The notes under the pieces: generated by a model
What the model was told of the DNA's origin: nothing
Database searches by the model: none
Seen by the model: the letters and a program-made list of their open reading frames with translations, nothing else
Translations under genes and position numbers: made by a program
Shown here: in pieces, positions 38,479-49,050 of the stretch
Numbering within the stretch: the stretch's first letter is position 1
Layout of the letters: each line of letters starts with the position of its first letter
From: Symbiodinium natans
Lineage: Eukaryota > Sar > Dinophyceae > Suessiales > Symbiodiniaceae
Length of the DNA: 64,000 nt
Reading direction: 5' to 3'
Assembly (NCBI GenBank): GCA_905221605.1
Contig: CAJNDS010002634.1
Span: forward strand, 1,759,077-1,823,076

Positions 38479-38739
38479 AACTGCAGCCCTGCCTTGACCG
38501 GACCTACAGTGCTACAGAAAAACCTCGATAGTTCAAGCCGGCACGCACAGACATACACAGCTCAAAGCGTGGCTGGCATGAGCAGCATGAAGACATCGTT
38601 GTCGCAAAAAAAGAGTGTGCCACACACAGAACAAAAAAGCACCCCGTTTTTGAACGCAGACACACACGCAACTCTCGCCCTATCTCTACGAGTCTCTCTG
38701 TCGGCCGCTGCGCTCTTGCCGCTTTGTCTGTACACGAAA

Positions 38740-40386
38740 TCAACGCACGAATGCCAAGGTGAATAAGAGTATAGCCCCGACAGACTGCAGGCTCATGCTG
38801 TTTCCAACCATCACTCGCAAGTCCTGATGGTTGAGCTGCAAGTCCTGCTGAAACTTGCGACGGCGAGATGTACGTTTCGCCTCAGTCTGCTCCGTTGACT
38901 CCTGCGCAGCAAGGGTATCTAGCACACAGCTGCGGAAGGGGCACATGTACTTGGAAGGAATGCCCTTCTCGAACATTGCAAAGCCTTGCACTTCCCACAT
39001 CTCTGGGATTAACAGCAGCCTCTGCAAGCGCATGCTCCAGATGTGAGCATTTGTGATAAGAGTTGGCAGCCGGTACATGACCCCACAGCGCTCAGCACTC
39101 TGCGATGCATTCATATACACGTCTGCTCTCTGGTTTCGCCCGAGTTGGAGATCACCACGAACCCTTTCTTCCCACGCACGGACTCGCTTCACCTCTGTCA
39201 TGGACATGACATGCTTTGCCTGCCACGCCCTGCCGGTCGGAGAAACGCCTGGCAATCCTCGGGTCACAGCCTGCCAAGAATGGTTCCTGTCGACAATGTC
39301 CTGCGGTGCTGAGAAGAACTGGCAGGCACTGCTTAACAGGTGCTCTTCTGTGAAAATCTCACGAAACACAGCCTCAGGGTCTTGCAAGAGCCACGAAGTC
39401 CCTTGCAAGAGCATCACGATGTACACCCTCTCCCTGTTGGCTGGAATACCGAACTGCGCAAGAGACACGGTAAAGACTGTGATGTGATAGCATGGGAAGA
39501 CGACACTCAAGCTGTCATGATCGATGCCAGGCACATTTTCCATCAGGATGATTCGTTCACGACAAAGCCATCGTTCGTGTGCCCACAGCAAAAACGGGAT
39601 GGCCCCACGTCCAAGCCACCCCAGTCGCAAGCCTATCTGAGACCAATCGATGCAAGGAGGTCCACCGGCAGCGAGGGTGGCACCAGCCTGCTCGTCCCTC
39701 ACATGGAATCGACAGGCCCTCTGATGTCGATGACACCAAACAGTGGCTGGAAGCTCAGCACCCGAGTCTTGCAAAGCCTCCACAGCCAACTTCAAGAACT
39801 GTCTGCCCCATCTGTGATGGAGGTTCTTCTGCAGGGTTGCATCCTCAACACCATCAAGATCAGACTCGGCTCCGGCCACACAAGTTGCTTGTAGGCTGTG
39901 AAGCTTCTGCAAAATTTCAGGCGCGATTCTTTCTTCTAGCGACCCAAAGACACAGCCAGGGGCATGGCCCGAGGCACCTTCACCTTCATGACTGCAAGCG
40001 TCAAGCATCAAGATTTTGCGACAAGCTGGATTGGAATCAGATGCTCGTTGGCAGTGTAGACCAGTGAACTGAGACGACGAGAAAGTTTCCTGACACTGGC
40101 CTGAGTCTCTCAGCCCATGTTCGATGAATGAGCATGCGATCTCAACACTGCCAACACCCGAGAAATCTGTGACAATAGACAGGCCATCACGATACTTGTC
40201 GACAAGGACACCCAGGCACTGGGCGGAGTATGTCGCCATCTTCTGGACAAACTCACGCGGCCATAGAAACAAGCGCTGGAAATCTCCATCATGAGCTTCC
40301 ATGCTGACAAGCGAGCAGTTTTGGGTTCTGTGTAGGTAGGCAAGAAGCAAGTACGTACGTAAGCAAGTAAGTGTGCGATTGCGCAT
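38740..40386 (-). CDS. Cytosine-C5 DNA methyltransferase
   Basis: 548 residues from ATG 40386; an internal ATG at residue 29 (MEAHDG) is an equally good start. Motifs in order: I at 71-79 (VTDFSGVGS), IV at 241-245 (GGPPC, catalytic Cys245, followed by IDWS rather than the usual Q), VI at 283-285 (ENV), VIII at 311-320 (QFGIPANRER), a target-recognition-like region at about 350-520, and X at 527-530 (VGNS). This is the complete C5-methyltransferase order, transferring a methyl group from S-adenosylmethionine to cytosine in DNA. No extra chromatin domains are seen. One uninterrupted exon inside the DNA transposon, same strand as the transposase. Known C5 enzymes in dinoflagellate mobile elements were described in retrotransposons; here the carrier is a DNA transposon. 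Confidence 0.85.
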   Translation of the reverse strand: MRNRTLTCLRTYLLLAYLHRTQNCSLVSMEAHDGDFQRLFLWPREFVQKMATYSAQCLGVLVDKYRDGLSIVTDFSGVGSVEIACSFIEHGLRDSGQCQETFSSSQFTGLHCQRASDSNPACRKILMLDACSHEGEGASGHAPGCVFGSLEERIAPEILQKLHSLQATCVAGAESDLDGVEDATLQKNLHHRWGRQFLKLAVEALQDSGAELPATVWCHRHQRACRFHVRDEQAGATLAAGGPPCIDWSQIGLRLGWLGRGAIPFLLWAHERWLCRERIILMENVPGIDHDSLSVVFPCYHITVFTVSLAQFGIPANRERVYIVMLLQGTSWLLQDPEAVFREIFTEEHLLSSACQFFSAPQDIVDRNHSWQAVTRGLPGVSPTGRAWQAKHVMSMTEVKRVRAWEERVRGDLQLGRNQRADVYMNASQSAERCGVMYRLPTLITNAHIWSMRLQRLLLIPEMWEVQGFAMFEKGIPSKYMCPFRSCVLDTLAAQESTEQTEAKRTSRRRKFQQDLQLNHQDLRVMVGNSMSLQSVGAILLFTLAFVR

Positions 40387-40956
40387 CCCGTGCTGTCGCT
40401 CTCGTCTCCTCTCTCACAGACCCACTCACGATAAGAGCACACACCACTTCCGCAACCACATACCCTCGTCATTCCCAATGGACCAAGTCATTGTTCTAAC
40501 TGAGCCAAACAGAGCGGAGAACTCTCGAGCACAAGTAAAGCGCAGGCCAAACACCAGACATCACTCTTCGAACTTCGACCCAAAGGACTCGCGCGATGCG
40601 ACATCTGGCAAACAAGAAGGATGGAACTGACGGAACATGGAAGCGTGTGCAAAGTACTTTGAAAGCGCACACAGGCAAAGACTCCAGAGCGTTTGCTACG
40701 CTAATTCGCTGGCCTCATCTTTGTCAGGCATCGCATCTTGGCACTCGGAGGTGCATTAGGACTGTTTTGAGGGCTTTGTGAGAGTATTAACAAATTTCGG
40801 GGTTTTGGCTTTCAGGTTTAGGGAAGGTTTAGGGTTCACGGTTCAAGGGTGGCAGTTGGTCGCGAAAAATTCAGAAAATCACGAAAAATCAACTCCACAT
40901 CCCTCAACCACGCTTTTAGTCATTTGGAGGTTTGGGACCTTCCCGAAACCCACGGT

Positions 40957-41070
40957 ACCCTTCCGGGACCCTCCCGGCACCCTCCCGGGACCCTCCCGGG
41001 ACCCTCCCGGGACCTTCCCGGGACCCTCCCGGGACCTTCCCGGGACCTTCCCGGGACCCCCTCGGGACCT
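40957..41070. repeat. 11-bp tandem repeat GGGACC(C/T)TCCC
   Basis: About ten units; each unit is close to an inverted repeat of itself. Confidence 0.9.
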
Positions 41071-41425
41071 TCTCGGGCTTTCCCCGCCCCACTCCCCACA
41101 TGTTTCCGCCTCGAAAATCTCCCGAAAACCTCCCAAATCCTTCCGACACCCCCCCACCTTTCTCCCGTTCTGGCCCTTGCCCTTCCACCAACGCCGACTT
41201 CTTCAAATCCTGACAGAACCGTACCGAAAGCATTAAACTTTAAAGAAATTCAAAGGAAAGCTTGGGTTTTGAGGATTTTAAGGTTGGTTCAGAAATCAAG
41301 CCACTTCAAGTGCCTGTGAACACTGGGTTGCTTCGAAAAGAGGCAATCTACTGTCAAAAGCACCTGCTCAGCCTGCCAGGATCTGGAAAGCAACACCTTG
41401 AGTTCTTTCAGACCTGTAAGTTGAG

Positions 41426-41560
41426 GTTTGAGCCTAAACCCTAAACCCTAAACCCTAAACCCTAAACCCTAAACCCTGAACCCTAAAGCCTAAACCTTAA
41501 ACCCTAACCATAAAACCCTAAACCCTAAACCCTCAACCCTAAACCCTAAACCCTAAAGTG
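41426..41560 (-). repeat. Telomere-like array inside the transposon, CCCTAAA
   Basis: About 18 units with variants. It shows that the transposon itself has acquired or carries the same repeat that fills host introns. Confidence 0.95.
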
Positions 41561-42581
41561 GCCCTAAAGAGCACTAAGTGTGTGTGGGAAGTCTGGGAGT
41601 TCTTAAGAGAGATCTCATGATTGACCCTCTCCAGCAGACTCAGCAGACATCCCTGCAGCACTACAGCACTCCCCCTCGCAAGCCAGCTGCTCACAGGCAC
41701 AGACCGGCGCGGCTCAAGAAGTCCCACTGGCCGACGACCTTTCCGAGCAGGCAAAAATAATAGGTGCTCCCTACCCGTGCAGGAGCACCTTTTCAAAAGC
41801 AACACGTGCTGTACTTGAAGCAGAACTCGTCATGGCAAAAGTTTTCAGCACGCTTCGACAGAAACCCCTTGTATATTATATTTTTCTTTGGCGCAAAACA
41901 TCGTCCTGCGAGCATGAAGATAGCTACGCTTACCCAAAACAAATCTGACAGGAACGGTACAGCACAGTTGGGTCGGCACGCACTTAGACCTTCAACAAGA
42001 CATGAGTCGTGACTGCTCCAGCCTTGCAGTCGCAGCCAAAGCTCGCCCCAGTAGGCCTCGACCTCAAAGGCAATCAAGAAACAGGCATGACCCAGACGAA
42101 CCTAACCAATCACCGGATAGGTTCACAAATAAACATGGACCTCAACTCCTGAAGTGCAAAGAGAGTCTTTTCGGCACAACGAGGCTCCGGCCCCCAAGGG
42201 ACCGCTTCAGAATAGCATCAAAGAAGCCTGCCAAGCGAAGGGGGTGCGAGGAGTTTCGGATGGGCTTGGGGTCCCCCGTGCACACCGCCAAACAATCTAA
42301 CTGCTGGCCTTCCACTTGAACCGGCCAGAAACATCAAGTCGAAGCTGAAGTCGCGCCTGCGCGAAAGCATCTTCTGCGCACACTCCGACCCGAGGAAAGC
42401 GCTAAAGGTGCACAAGCTTGTTTGACTCTGGCTGGGAGGGAAGTTGAGGCTGGGTTTCAGAACCTTGTATTCGGGGCCTATGGACCTCTCTAGGGTCTTT
42501 GGGCCTTCGGGAGCCTAAACTACAGTAACTACACTTTGAATGCTAAACTGTAAGAGGATATGTTTTACCCTAATAACTTGG

Positions 42582-42676
42582 TTGGGATGTTCCCCTTTAT
42601 ACTAACAGTCCTTAATTGGGATTGTAGCGCCACCGATTACAATCCGACTAAGGACTGTCAGTGTAAGAAATCCCAA
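42582..42676. mobile_element. MITE family A, copy inside the transposon
   Basis: TTGGGATGTTCCCCTTTATA, then CTAACAGTCCTTAATTGGGA, and the inverse arm. Same family as 7587 and 23477; a third nesting level inside the LTR element and DNA transposon. Confidence 0.8.
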
Positions 42677-42854
42677 ACCTGCAGCCCCCAGAGCCCGCAA
42701 TGACCCTCGCGTACCTCACAACCCCCTAAACAACCCCCTAAACCCTAAACCCTAAACTCTAAACCCTAAACCCTACAACCCTAGGAGCCCGCCACGTGTC
42801 TGAGAGTCTCAGCCTTTTTGGGGCCTTGAGACACCTATCGTGCTAGGTTGGGGG

Positions 42855-42976
42855 CATTTTTTGTGGGTCCCGAAAGGGGCCATGTCTGGGACCCACAAAA
42901 ACGATACCTGTCTTGCTGGATTGGGAGCTTTGTTTGTGGGTCCCGAAAGGGGCTGTGTCTGGGACCTACAAAAAGT
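42855..42976. repeat. Two tandem hairpins, TTTGTGGGTCCC/GGGACCCACAAA
   Basis: Two units about 78 bp apart, each with 12-14 bp arms around a loop like GAAAGGGGCCATGTCT. Could be a structured RNA or protein-binding site. Confidence 0.75.
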
Positions 42977-43138
42977 GAAGGCTTTCCACCACACCACTTA
43001 GCCCAGAAACAAGACTGTTGCAGGAAGGCAACCCTCATTTTGGGGCGACGAAGGCACGAAGCTCACGTGACCTGGCCTGAGACTGCTCATCGAGGTCGAA
43101 GTCGAAAGAACCATGTGCTGATCTGCAAGTGAGATGAG

Positions 43139-43729
43139 TCAAGAATCAGAGGAAGATTCAGAGCTAGAAGACGAGCTGTCTGAACTTGAAGAGCTGGAAG
43201 AAGGGTTTGGGTCTGATGCTGCTGCTGCTGCTGCTGCTTCATCCTGACTACCCTGTTCTGATGCTGGTGGCCCTGCCTTCGGCTTGGCTCTCCGCTTCGT
43301 CGCTTGTGTTTGCTTCGGTTTGGGTTTGGCTTTCGGTTTCCGCTTCGACTTTGCTTTGGCTTTGGCCTTTGGCGTCGGAGTCGAAGCAAGAGCTGCTCGA
43401 GCTGCTCGAGCGTCTAACTCATCATCAGTTTGGGTTGCCTCAGACAGTGCTGGCATTTGTTCAGCTTTAATGTCCAAAATGTGCTCTGAAGGACATTCAT
43501 ATGATCTTGGGTTCCATTGCTGATGCTTCCACGCACGATCAAAAGAACGTGCCTGCAAGAGCCAATTCTTCACCATTCGAAGAGTAAGTTCGCGCTGCTC
43601 ATCTGTATCTTCTGCTAGATTCAATGATTTGGTGCAAGCTGTAATTGCACTTCTCCGATGATAGGGGCACTTGGCCTGCCATGCACCGTGAACACAGTCC
43701 CTACCGGGAGCACGCCATGTAATCTTGCA
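43139..43729 (-). CDS. Transposase-like protein, exon 3 (C-terminal Cys/His and Lys-rich tail)
   Basis: The proposed acceptor GGGGCGAAG joins in phase 0 to exon 2 across a 134-nt intron (43730-43863) with a GTGAGA donor. It encodes a Cys/His cluster (CKITW, then DCVHGAWQAKCPYH), a helical segment, a Lys/Pro/Ala-rich basic stretch (KAKAKAKSKRKPKAKPK) and a Ser/Asp-rich tail. If the join is wrong, this is a separate ORF starting at 43879. Confidence 0.5.
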   Translation of the reverse strand, partial: CKITWRAPGRDCVHGAWQAKCPYHRRSAITACTKSLNLAEDTDEQRELTLRMVKNWLLQARSFDRAWKHQQWNPRSYECPSEHILDIKAEQMPALSEATQTDDELDARAARAALASTPTPKAKAKAKSKRKPKAKPKPKQTQATKRRAKPKAGPPASEQGSQDEAAAAAAASDPNPSSSSSSSDSSSSSSESSSDS

Positions 43730-43863
43730 CTTCGCCCCACCCCACGCAGATATGGTTTCAGGACGAACCATGCGTACTGCAGGCCTTGGTACAGGGGCAT
43801 CCAAGGCCGTTGGTGAATCTACATGCCCTGGTCCAGCTTGCTCATCCAATCGCCGACTCTCAC

Positions 43864-46800
43864 CTGAAGCAATGTCCATGGGGCCTCTGGCATCTGCAGT
43901 GTTCTCAGGAACAGGGCTTGGCAGGCTTGGAGAGTATAGTCTTGTACATCATCTGGAAGACCGCTGGAGGCCTTTTCCGAAATTACATCCCAAAGGTCTG
44001 CGAAAGAATTCGGAGAAGCCGAGCTCGCATCTGAGTCATCCTTGTCGGTGGCACCTGACCCTCGACGTTGCCTCTTGCGTGACACATTGGCTTTGGGCTG
44101 TGGCTTGGCTTTCGCCGGCTGTTTTGCTTTGGGCACTGGCTGAGTTGGCAGAGTCGGTTCTTCGTTCAGCGCAAGGGACTGCCAAAGCAAGTCATCTTCT
44201 GGCATCATGTCACCTAGAGATTCTAAGCTTCTTGCCGGGCAAGCGTCTTCAATGGCCACGCGAGGTTCTTGCTTGTTCTTGATGCACAACATGCCTTCAG
44301 CGTGGGCGTACTGGCCTTGGAGCAACGTTCGGTAGTAGGCTGCTTTCTGCCCATGGTGAACACGCTGTCCTTCCTGAAGGACAGACTCAGATCGAAGCAA
44401 ACAGAGCATATAATCCTTCGAGACAAGGGTGCCCTGACTGTACCACACACGGTCTCCGCCCAAAACGTACGGAGGTGAGATGTCTGCTTTGAAAAGTTTC
44501 CACTGCCACCCCTGGGTCTTCAAGGCTGCGCAAAGTTGATAAGGCGTTTGGTCCTCCAACGCGGGCACATGTGCAGGCTGGTCATGAAACGCCTTCGGGT
44601 TTTCGAGGCAATAAGATAAAGACAGCTTGGCCAGAGCATCTCTAGTCAGTTGCCAACCCTGAGAATCAGACACTACCCAGCCATCGTGCTGCATGTCCTG
44701 CAATGTGGCTCGCATGTTTGCTGGCACAGAAGCCTCAGGCATGCGCGTGGGCTGGCCAACAAAGGCCTTGTGAGAAACAAGCTGTCCCAACAGTCTGGCA
44801 TCCATGGTACCTGAATAGTTCGGCAAGGTCATGACACAGTCCTGGTCGCCTGGCTGCCATCGCAACATGTCTTCCATCTTGTCGGCATCCATACCAACAG
44901 AGCTAAGAACGTGAACTGCGTTACCCCCTGCTGAACACATGACTGGCTCTGATTGCACCACGCAAGCTTCCGGATTGCTCTGCCCTGGCACAGCTTTGTG
45001 GAATGTTAAAGCAATGTCATTCCTGTTCAACCGACGCTGACTGGCAGGGGCACGACGCACAGTCCTGAGAAAGCCTGATCTGGTCGACAAGACCTTGAAG
45101 AAAATGTCTTGGCGACAATCGCTACCTGGAGGCTGCACAGCCACCTCAGCATCTTTCAAGAGTGCTTCTTCGTTGTTTTCGATGGCATGCGCAGGGGCTG
45201 GAGCAAATTGCATCGCAGAATTCAGGGATGAGACTGATGCTTGGAACACACTGGCTGGCATTGAGTAGAACTCTCCTGGAACCAACGAGCTGGCAACGTG
45301 AGCTGCGAAAAGTCGTCTCAAGACCACCTCTTCCGAAACTGGCTCGACTGGGCGTGCCTGCCTTTGCAACTTCTGTCGTTCTTTTTCCTCTTGCTTGCGA
45401 TGTTGTTTGTTTTGCTTGCGGACAGAGGTTAGCTTCAGGAACTGCAAAGCGATGTCGTTCATGTACATGATGGCTACAGCGATCCTTCCGAGGCGAGGCT
45501 GGCCCTGCTTCCCCTTGCTGAGAGCAGCTAGCCACTCTGGGTGCTCATCGAATTTGAAGGTCTTTGCAAGCAGCTTGGGCTTTCTGATTTTGTCGAACAT
45601 GTTGATCATCAATTGCTCACCCGCCTCTGTGGCCATAAAGTCGTTGATTTGATTCATACGGAGACTAAGAGATACATAGGCCCCGCTGACCTGACGATAA
45701 CCTGTGTGACGATGAACCAAAGAGTGCTGCCCTTCCACGACACGCTCCACCACCGGCATGAAACCAAGCACACACAATTCATACTGCAGCTCTGGAAGAT
45801 CTTTAAGAGTGTGCGTGCACGATGCAAGCTTCTCCAGCTGCTCGCGCAAAGCTGACTGCGGCTGCATGAAATGCCATGTAATTCGATGATGGGCTTCTTG
45901 GTGCTGCGGAAGACTTTCAAAAGCTGATAGGATTTCTTGGGCCTTCTGTGCCCTCTGTTCAGCGCTGATTCCAGGAACCATCAAAGAGCAAAGCCTCCAA
46001 GGGAAGTCTTTCCAAAACCCCAATTTGATACTGACAGTCAAAGAAATGAAATCCACGCCAGTCTGAAAATCCGTGATGACGCTGTCGTGCATCTCCCTGC
46101 CCAGTCCAGCAGCTGCTATCAGAACATCAGGCTTCTTGGCATCGGCAGTCGAGTTTAAAATCTCAGTCAAGCATCCGCTGGCCAACTCCGGCGCCCTTTT
46201 GCCGGCCATGGGGCAGGAGAAAGCTGCCCCATCTTCCTGAAGAGGCAGGCCACGTGCACGGACAATTTCACGCAAGTAAACATCCCAATGGTTCTCAACA
46301 CCAGGGCCAGCATTCGGTTTTGCCTGCAGCCAGCCATGGCAAGGGCAACCAGAAGCCCAACTGGATATTCGATTTCCAATTTCGTGCAAACTTAGCAGCA
46401 TGTGTGCATACGCCAACCAAAAATCACTCCTCAAAGCAGAAGTAATGTCACCCACTTTCAGGACCTTCATATCTTCATCTTCCTCCTGTTCTGCCTGATC
46501 GGCGCTATCTTCAAGAGGATCACCCCCAGAACGATTTTGTTTCTGAAACTTCTCAGCGTTCCACACGAGTTTTAAAGGCTTGAAAACCGAAAGCACAGCT
46601 GGCAGAGTTTTGCATATCGTGCCCCATCTCCATTTCGCAATTGAGGGCACCGTGCTCTCAAAGATTCCTTTCAATGATGAGAGTGGGGTGCCTTCAATGC
46701 ACGTCGCGATGAGCCTCTTCAGAAGGTGCTTTTTGCTGAGCAGAAGGCAAAGCCCCTTGAATCCGGGAAGCCAGGAAGACCATGACCGAAGGTGCTTATC

Positions 46801-47487
46801 CAAGTCTTCTTGCAAGTTGTGCGCAATGTGATCTAAACCGGGGACAACAAGAGCACGTGGGAAAAGATGCGGCGCAATGACAGGTGGCATTTCTGCGAAG
46901 AGACCCTCCATGCCATCAAGCTCTGGCACAAGACCCGACCTCATGTAGTCTGGCAGGTATGCTTGAACATTTCCCCCTGCAAGATCAGGCACACCAAGCT
47001 CGGTGCCCATATCGGTCGTAAAGCTGGCAACACGTTGACAGACATCTGAGAGCAGCACGACGTCCCCCGTTTCGCGGTGAAACTTCACAGCCATAGCCTT
47101 ACCTTTGTCTTCAACATTCGTGCATCCGCTACCTAGCGACATTGGCATTTGACAGTGTTTCTTCATATTCTTGACCAAAAACCTGCCCGACGCAGATCGA
47201 ACTGCTACGCATTCTAGCAAGAGCTCTGGCTCTTTCTCACTGACAGCAATTTGAAAATCTTCCACTGACGCAACAAGCTGCTCAAAATGGTCCCAGCACT
47301 GTACCACACTATCCCTGCTTATGGTCACGTAGCACGAGAGGAGATAGTCAGAGCCTGCCTGCGGACTGGAGTCGGCCCAAACGAAAATGGGCCCAGAATC
47401 CTTCCTGAGCTCTTCGCGAACACACAAAGCGTAGGCAGCATCAACCTTGACCTCAGCGATTGCGTCATGAACATCCGAAAGAAGGCT
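43864..47487 (-). CDS. Transposase-like protein, exon 2 (RNase H-fold core candidate)
   Basis: 1,208 codons. Landmarks counted from 47427: Asp19 in FVWADSSPQ, Asp139 in SFTTDMGTEL, DHIAHNL at 199-205, KWRWGTICKTL at about 265-275, and Glu349 in LLSLHEIGNRISSW next to CPCH. A first Asp, a second D in a TDMG context, an xxxH-NL block and an RW block in this order resemble hAT-type transposases. The remaining roughly 850 residues contain no domain I recognise. The 8-bp target duplication agrees with hAT-like or KDZ-like chemistry. Frame open throughout, so likely functional. Confidence 0.55.
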
Positions 47488-47550
47488 CTGACATCACAGG
47501 AAACACCTCCCCCAAAAAAAAAGAAAAGACCCGCTAAACAAGCACGACAC
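47488..47550 (-). other. Proposed 63-nt spliceosomal intron
   Basis: On the minus strand: donor CCAA|GTGTCG, a T-rich tract with a nine-T run, acceptor GATGTCAG. It is phase 0 on both sides and bridges two long open frames that otherwise need a frameshift. A homopolymer sequencing error is the alternative explanation. Confidence 0.6.
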
Positions 47551-48852
47551 TTGGTTCTTGGATACTGAGCTTCCACTGGAGGGCTTCGTGACAACTTGGC
47601 GAACTGCATCTGTCAGCTCAGCTGGCGTGAACTTCGTTAGTAGAGATTCCTGCAGCTCTATCATCTTGCTCCGGTTACGAACAGACTGCGCAGCACTCAC
47701 GGAAGCGATCAGCTCTTCAGCAGTTTTCTTCGCGTTAGAGGCACGTGCCTCCGGGCCTGTCTTCGCAAATCCATCGACAAAGATCTGCAAAGCCTGGACG
47801 GCTTCCTGCACAGCCTGATTTTCTCCCTGCTCCAGATGCTGAAAATTGGTTGCTGCGTGCGCCCGCACGTGGTCTAGCAAAACCTGAGCCCTCTGCTCTG
47901 TCAACATGAAAGAAGAAAACTGAGCAGTTGCAGTAGCACCGATTTGTCTGCAGATCTTCATGAAGTCTTCCATGGAAGGCCAGGACATGGCTGTCCTGAG
48001 AAACTTCAAAGCCTCCAAGTTGACATTACGTGCGCTTCGATGGTTACCGTCAGCATGAAGAACAATTGTCGGCCATTGCCCCTTGCAGATTAGTTCCAGC
48101 ACGCATTTCGGCAGGAACAAAACAGGCACGTCATTCAGGTTGGCTCGGAGCTCCTGCAAGCCCCAGTGGTCCATGACATCGCCTAATTGTTGGGAATCCT
48201 GGGGGCTGGAAGGTCTATGCAAAACGGCGTCGTCCTTCACCGGCGCAACGTTGCCTTGAAAACAAAAGTGCCGAAGACTGAGGTTGCCAGCATGGCCCCT
48301 TGCAGATGACAGTGTTGCAGGTGAACTGAGGCGCCAGACATCACTTATACAAAGCGAATACGAGGCACACGGGCACCCGTAGTACTTCCACAGCAAATGA
48401 GCTTCTTGTTTCCAATTCGTAAGAGGCCCTGAATATATTTCACCAGGCTGCACACGCACTGCTGCTTCAATCACAGCGCTGTGCACATTTGCGGCTGCAC
48501 TGTAGTGCTGAGCACGCGGCACACGCGTCAAAAGCTCACTTAGACCTTGTTCTCTCAAACGCTCTGTGAACCATGTGGGCTCCGGCAAATATTGTGGGAG
48601 CCTGGCCTTTGTATCTGCACAGCGTTTGCGACGGCATCCATTTGCATAGCCCGCCAGCAAAAGCAACATGTGCCACAACTGTCTGGCTGCCAGACTGCCA
48701 TGCGCCGCGCGCAAAGCAGGCAACGAAGGATAAACTTCTGCACGCGAATTGTTCAATTGGTCTGGAAAAGAGCCATGTCTGCAACATCCTGCAAAACTGT
48801 CTTGCAAGCAAAACAATTTTACAGAAAACAGGCCCAAAACATTGACTGCCAC
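47551..48852 (-). CDS. Transposase-like protein, exon 1 (N-terminal region)
   Basis: 434 codons from the ATG at 48852; an upstream exon is possible because the first 40 residues look weak. Contains a cysteine-bearing stretch (LLWKYYGCPCASYSLCISD), a VLHADGNHRSARN segment and a helical, Ala/Gln-rich end. No known DNA-binding domain recognised. It ends 160 bp from the right terminal inverted repeat. With exons 2 and 3 the coding sequence is 5,517 nt (1,838 residues). Confidence 0.55.
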
Positions 48853-49010
48853 CGTTCACCTACAAATGCTTTGAAACGTTTGTCGAGCAGCAGTGGCGAC
48901 AGGCCAGAGACACATGGCAAACACAAGATAAAAATGAAACCGTAAGCCACCGCTAGAAAGCGGGACTAGATCATGCGGAGTCAAGAAACAGCTTCTCAAA
49001 ACCCAGAACC

Positions 49011-49042
49011 CTAACACTTAAGAGGCTTTTGGAAATCTAACA
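49011..49042 (-). repeat. Right terminal inverted repeat
   Basis: Inverse of the left end. Immediately followed by the second GCCCCACC copy (49043-49050). Confidence 0.85.
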
Positions 49043-49050
49043 GCCCCACC

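Larger units (their letters stand above)
40403..43138. other. Non-coding interior of the DNA transposon
   Basis: No supportable gene. Contents in order: an 11-bp tandem repeat (40957-41070), a CCCTAAA array (41426-41560), unique sequence, a MITE (42582-42676) and a pair of hairpins (42855-42976). It probably includes the promoter of the methyltransferase gene. Confidence 0.6.
33620..49042. mobile_element. 15.4-kb DNA transposon carrying a DNA methyltransferase
   Basis: Starts TGTTAGATTTCC and ends with its inverse, GGAAATCTAACA. It is flanked by an 8-bp duplication (GCCCCACC). Removing it with one duplication leaves the interrupted RNase H frame open, which shows the borders are exact. Its recognised genes all lie on the minus strand: transposase-like, C5 methyltransferase, zinc-ribbon protein and a small repeat ORF. 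The left 1.6 kb and 40.4-43.1 kb are non-coding and repeat-rich. An 8-bp duplication fits hAT, KDZ (Zisupton-like) and P groups, but the TGTTAG terminus is not the usual hAT CAG, so I leave the superfamily open. Confidence 0.85.

Noticed and set aside
43725-44282. 185-residue plus-strand ORF
   Set aside because: Shadow of the transposase exons on the other strand, with no independent support.
47325-47609. Frameshift in a T run as the link between the two long transposase frames
   Set aside because: A one-base shift enters a third frame, not the frame of the 1,202-codon ORF. A phase-0 63-nt intron with T-rich tract and CAG acceptor joins them directly; homopolymer error is kept only as an alternative.
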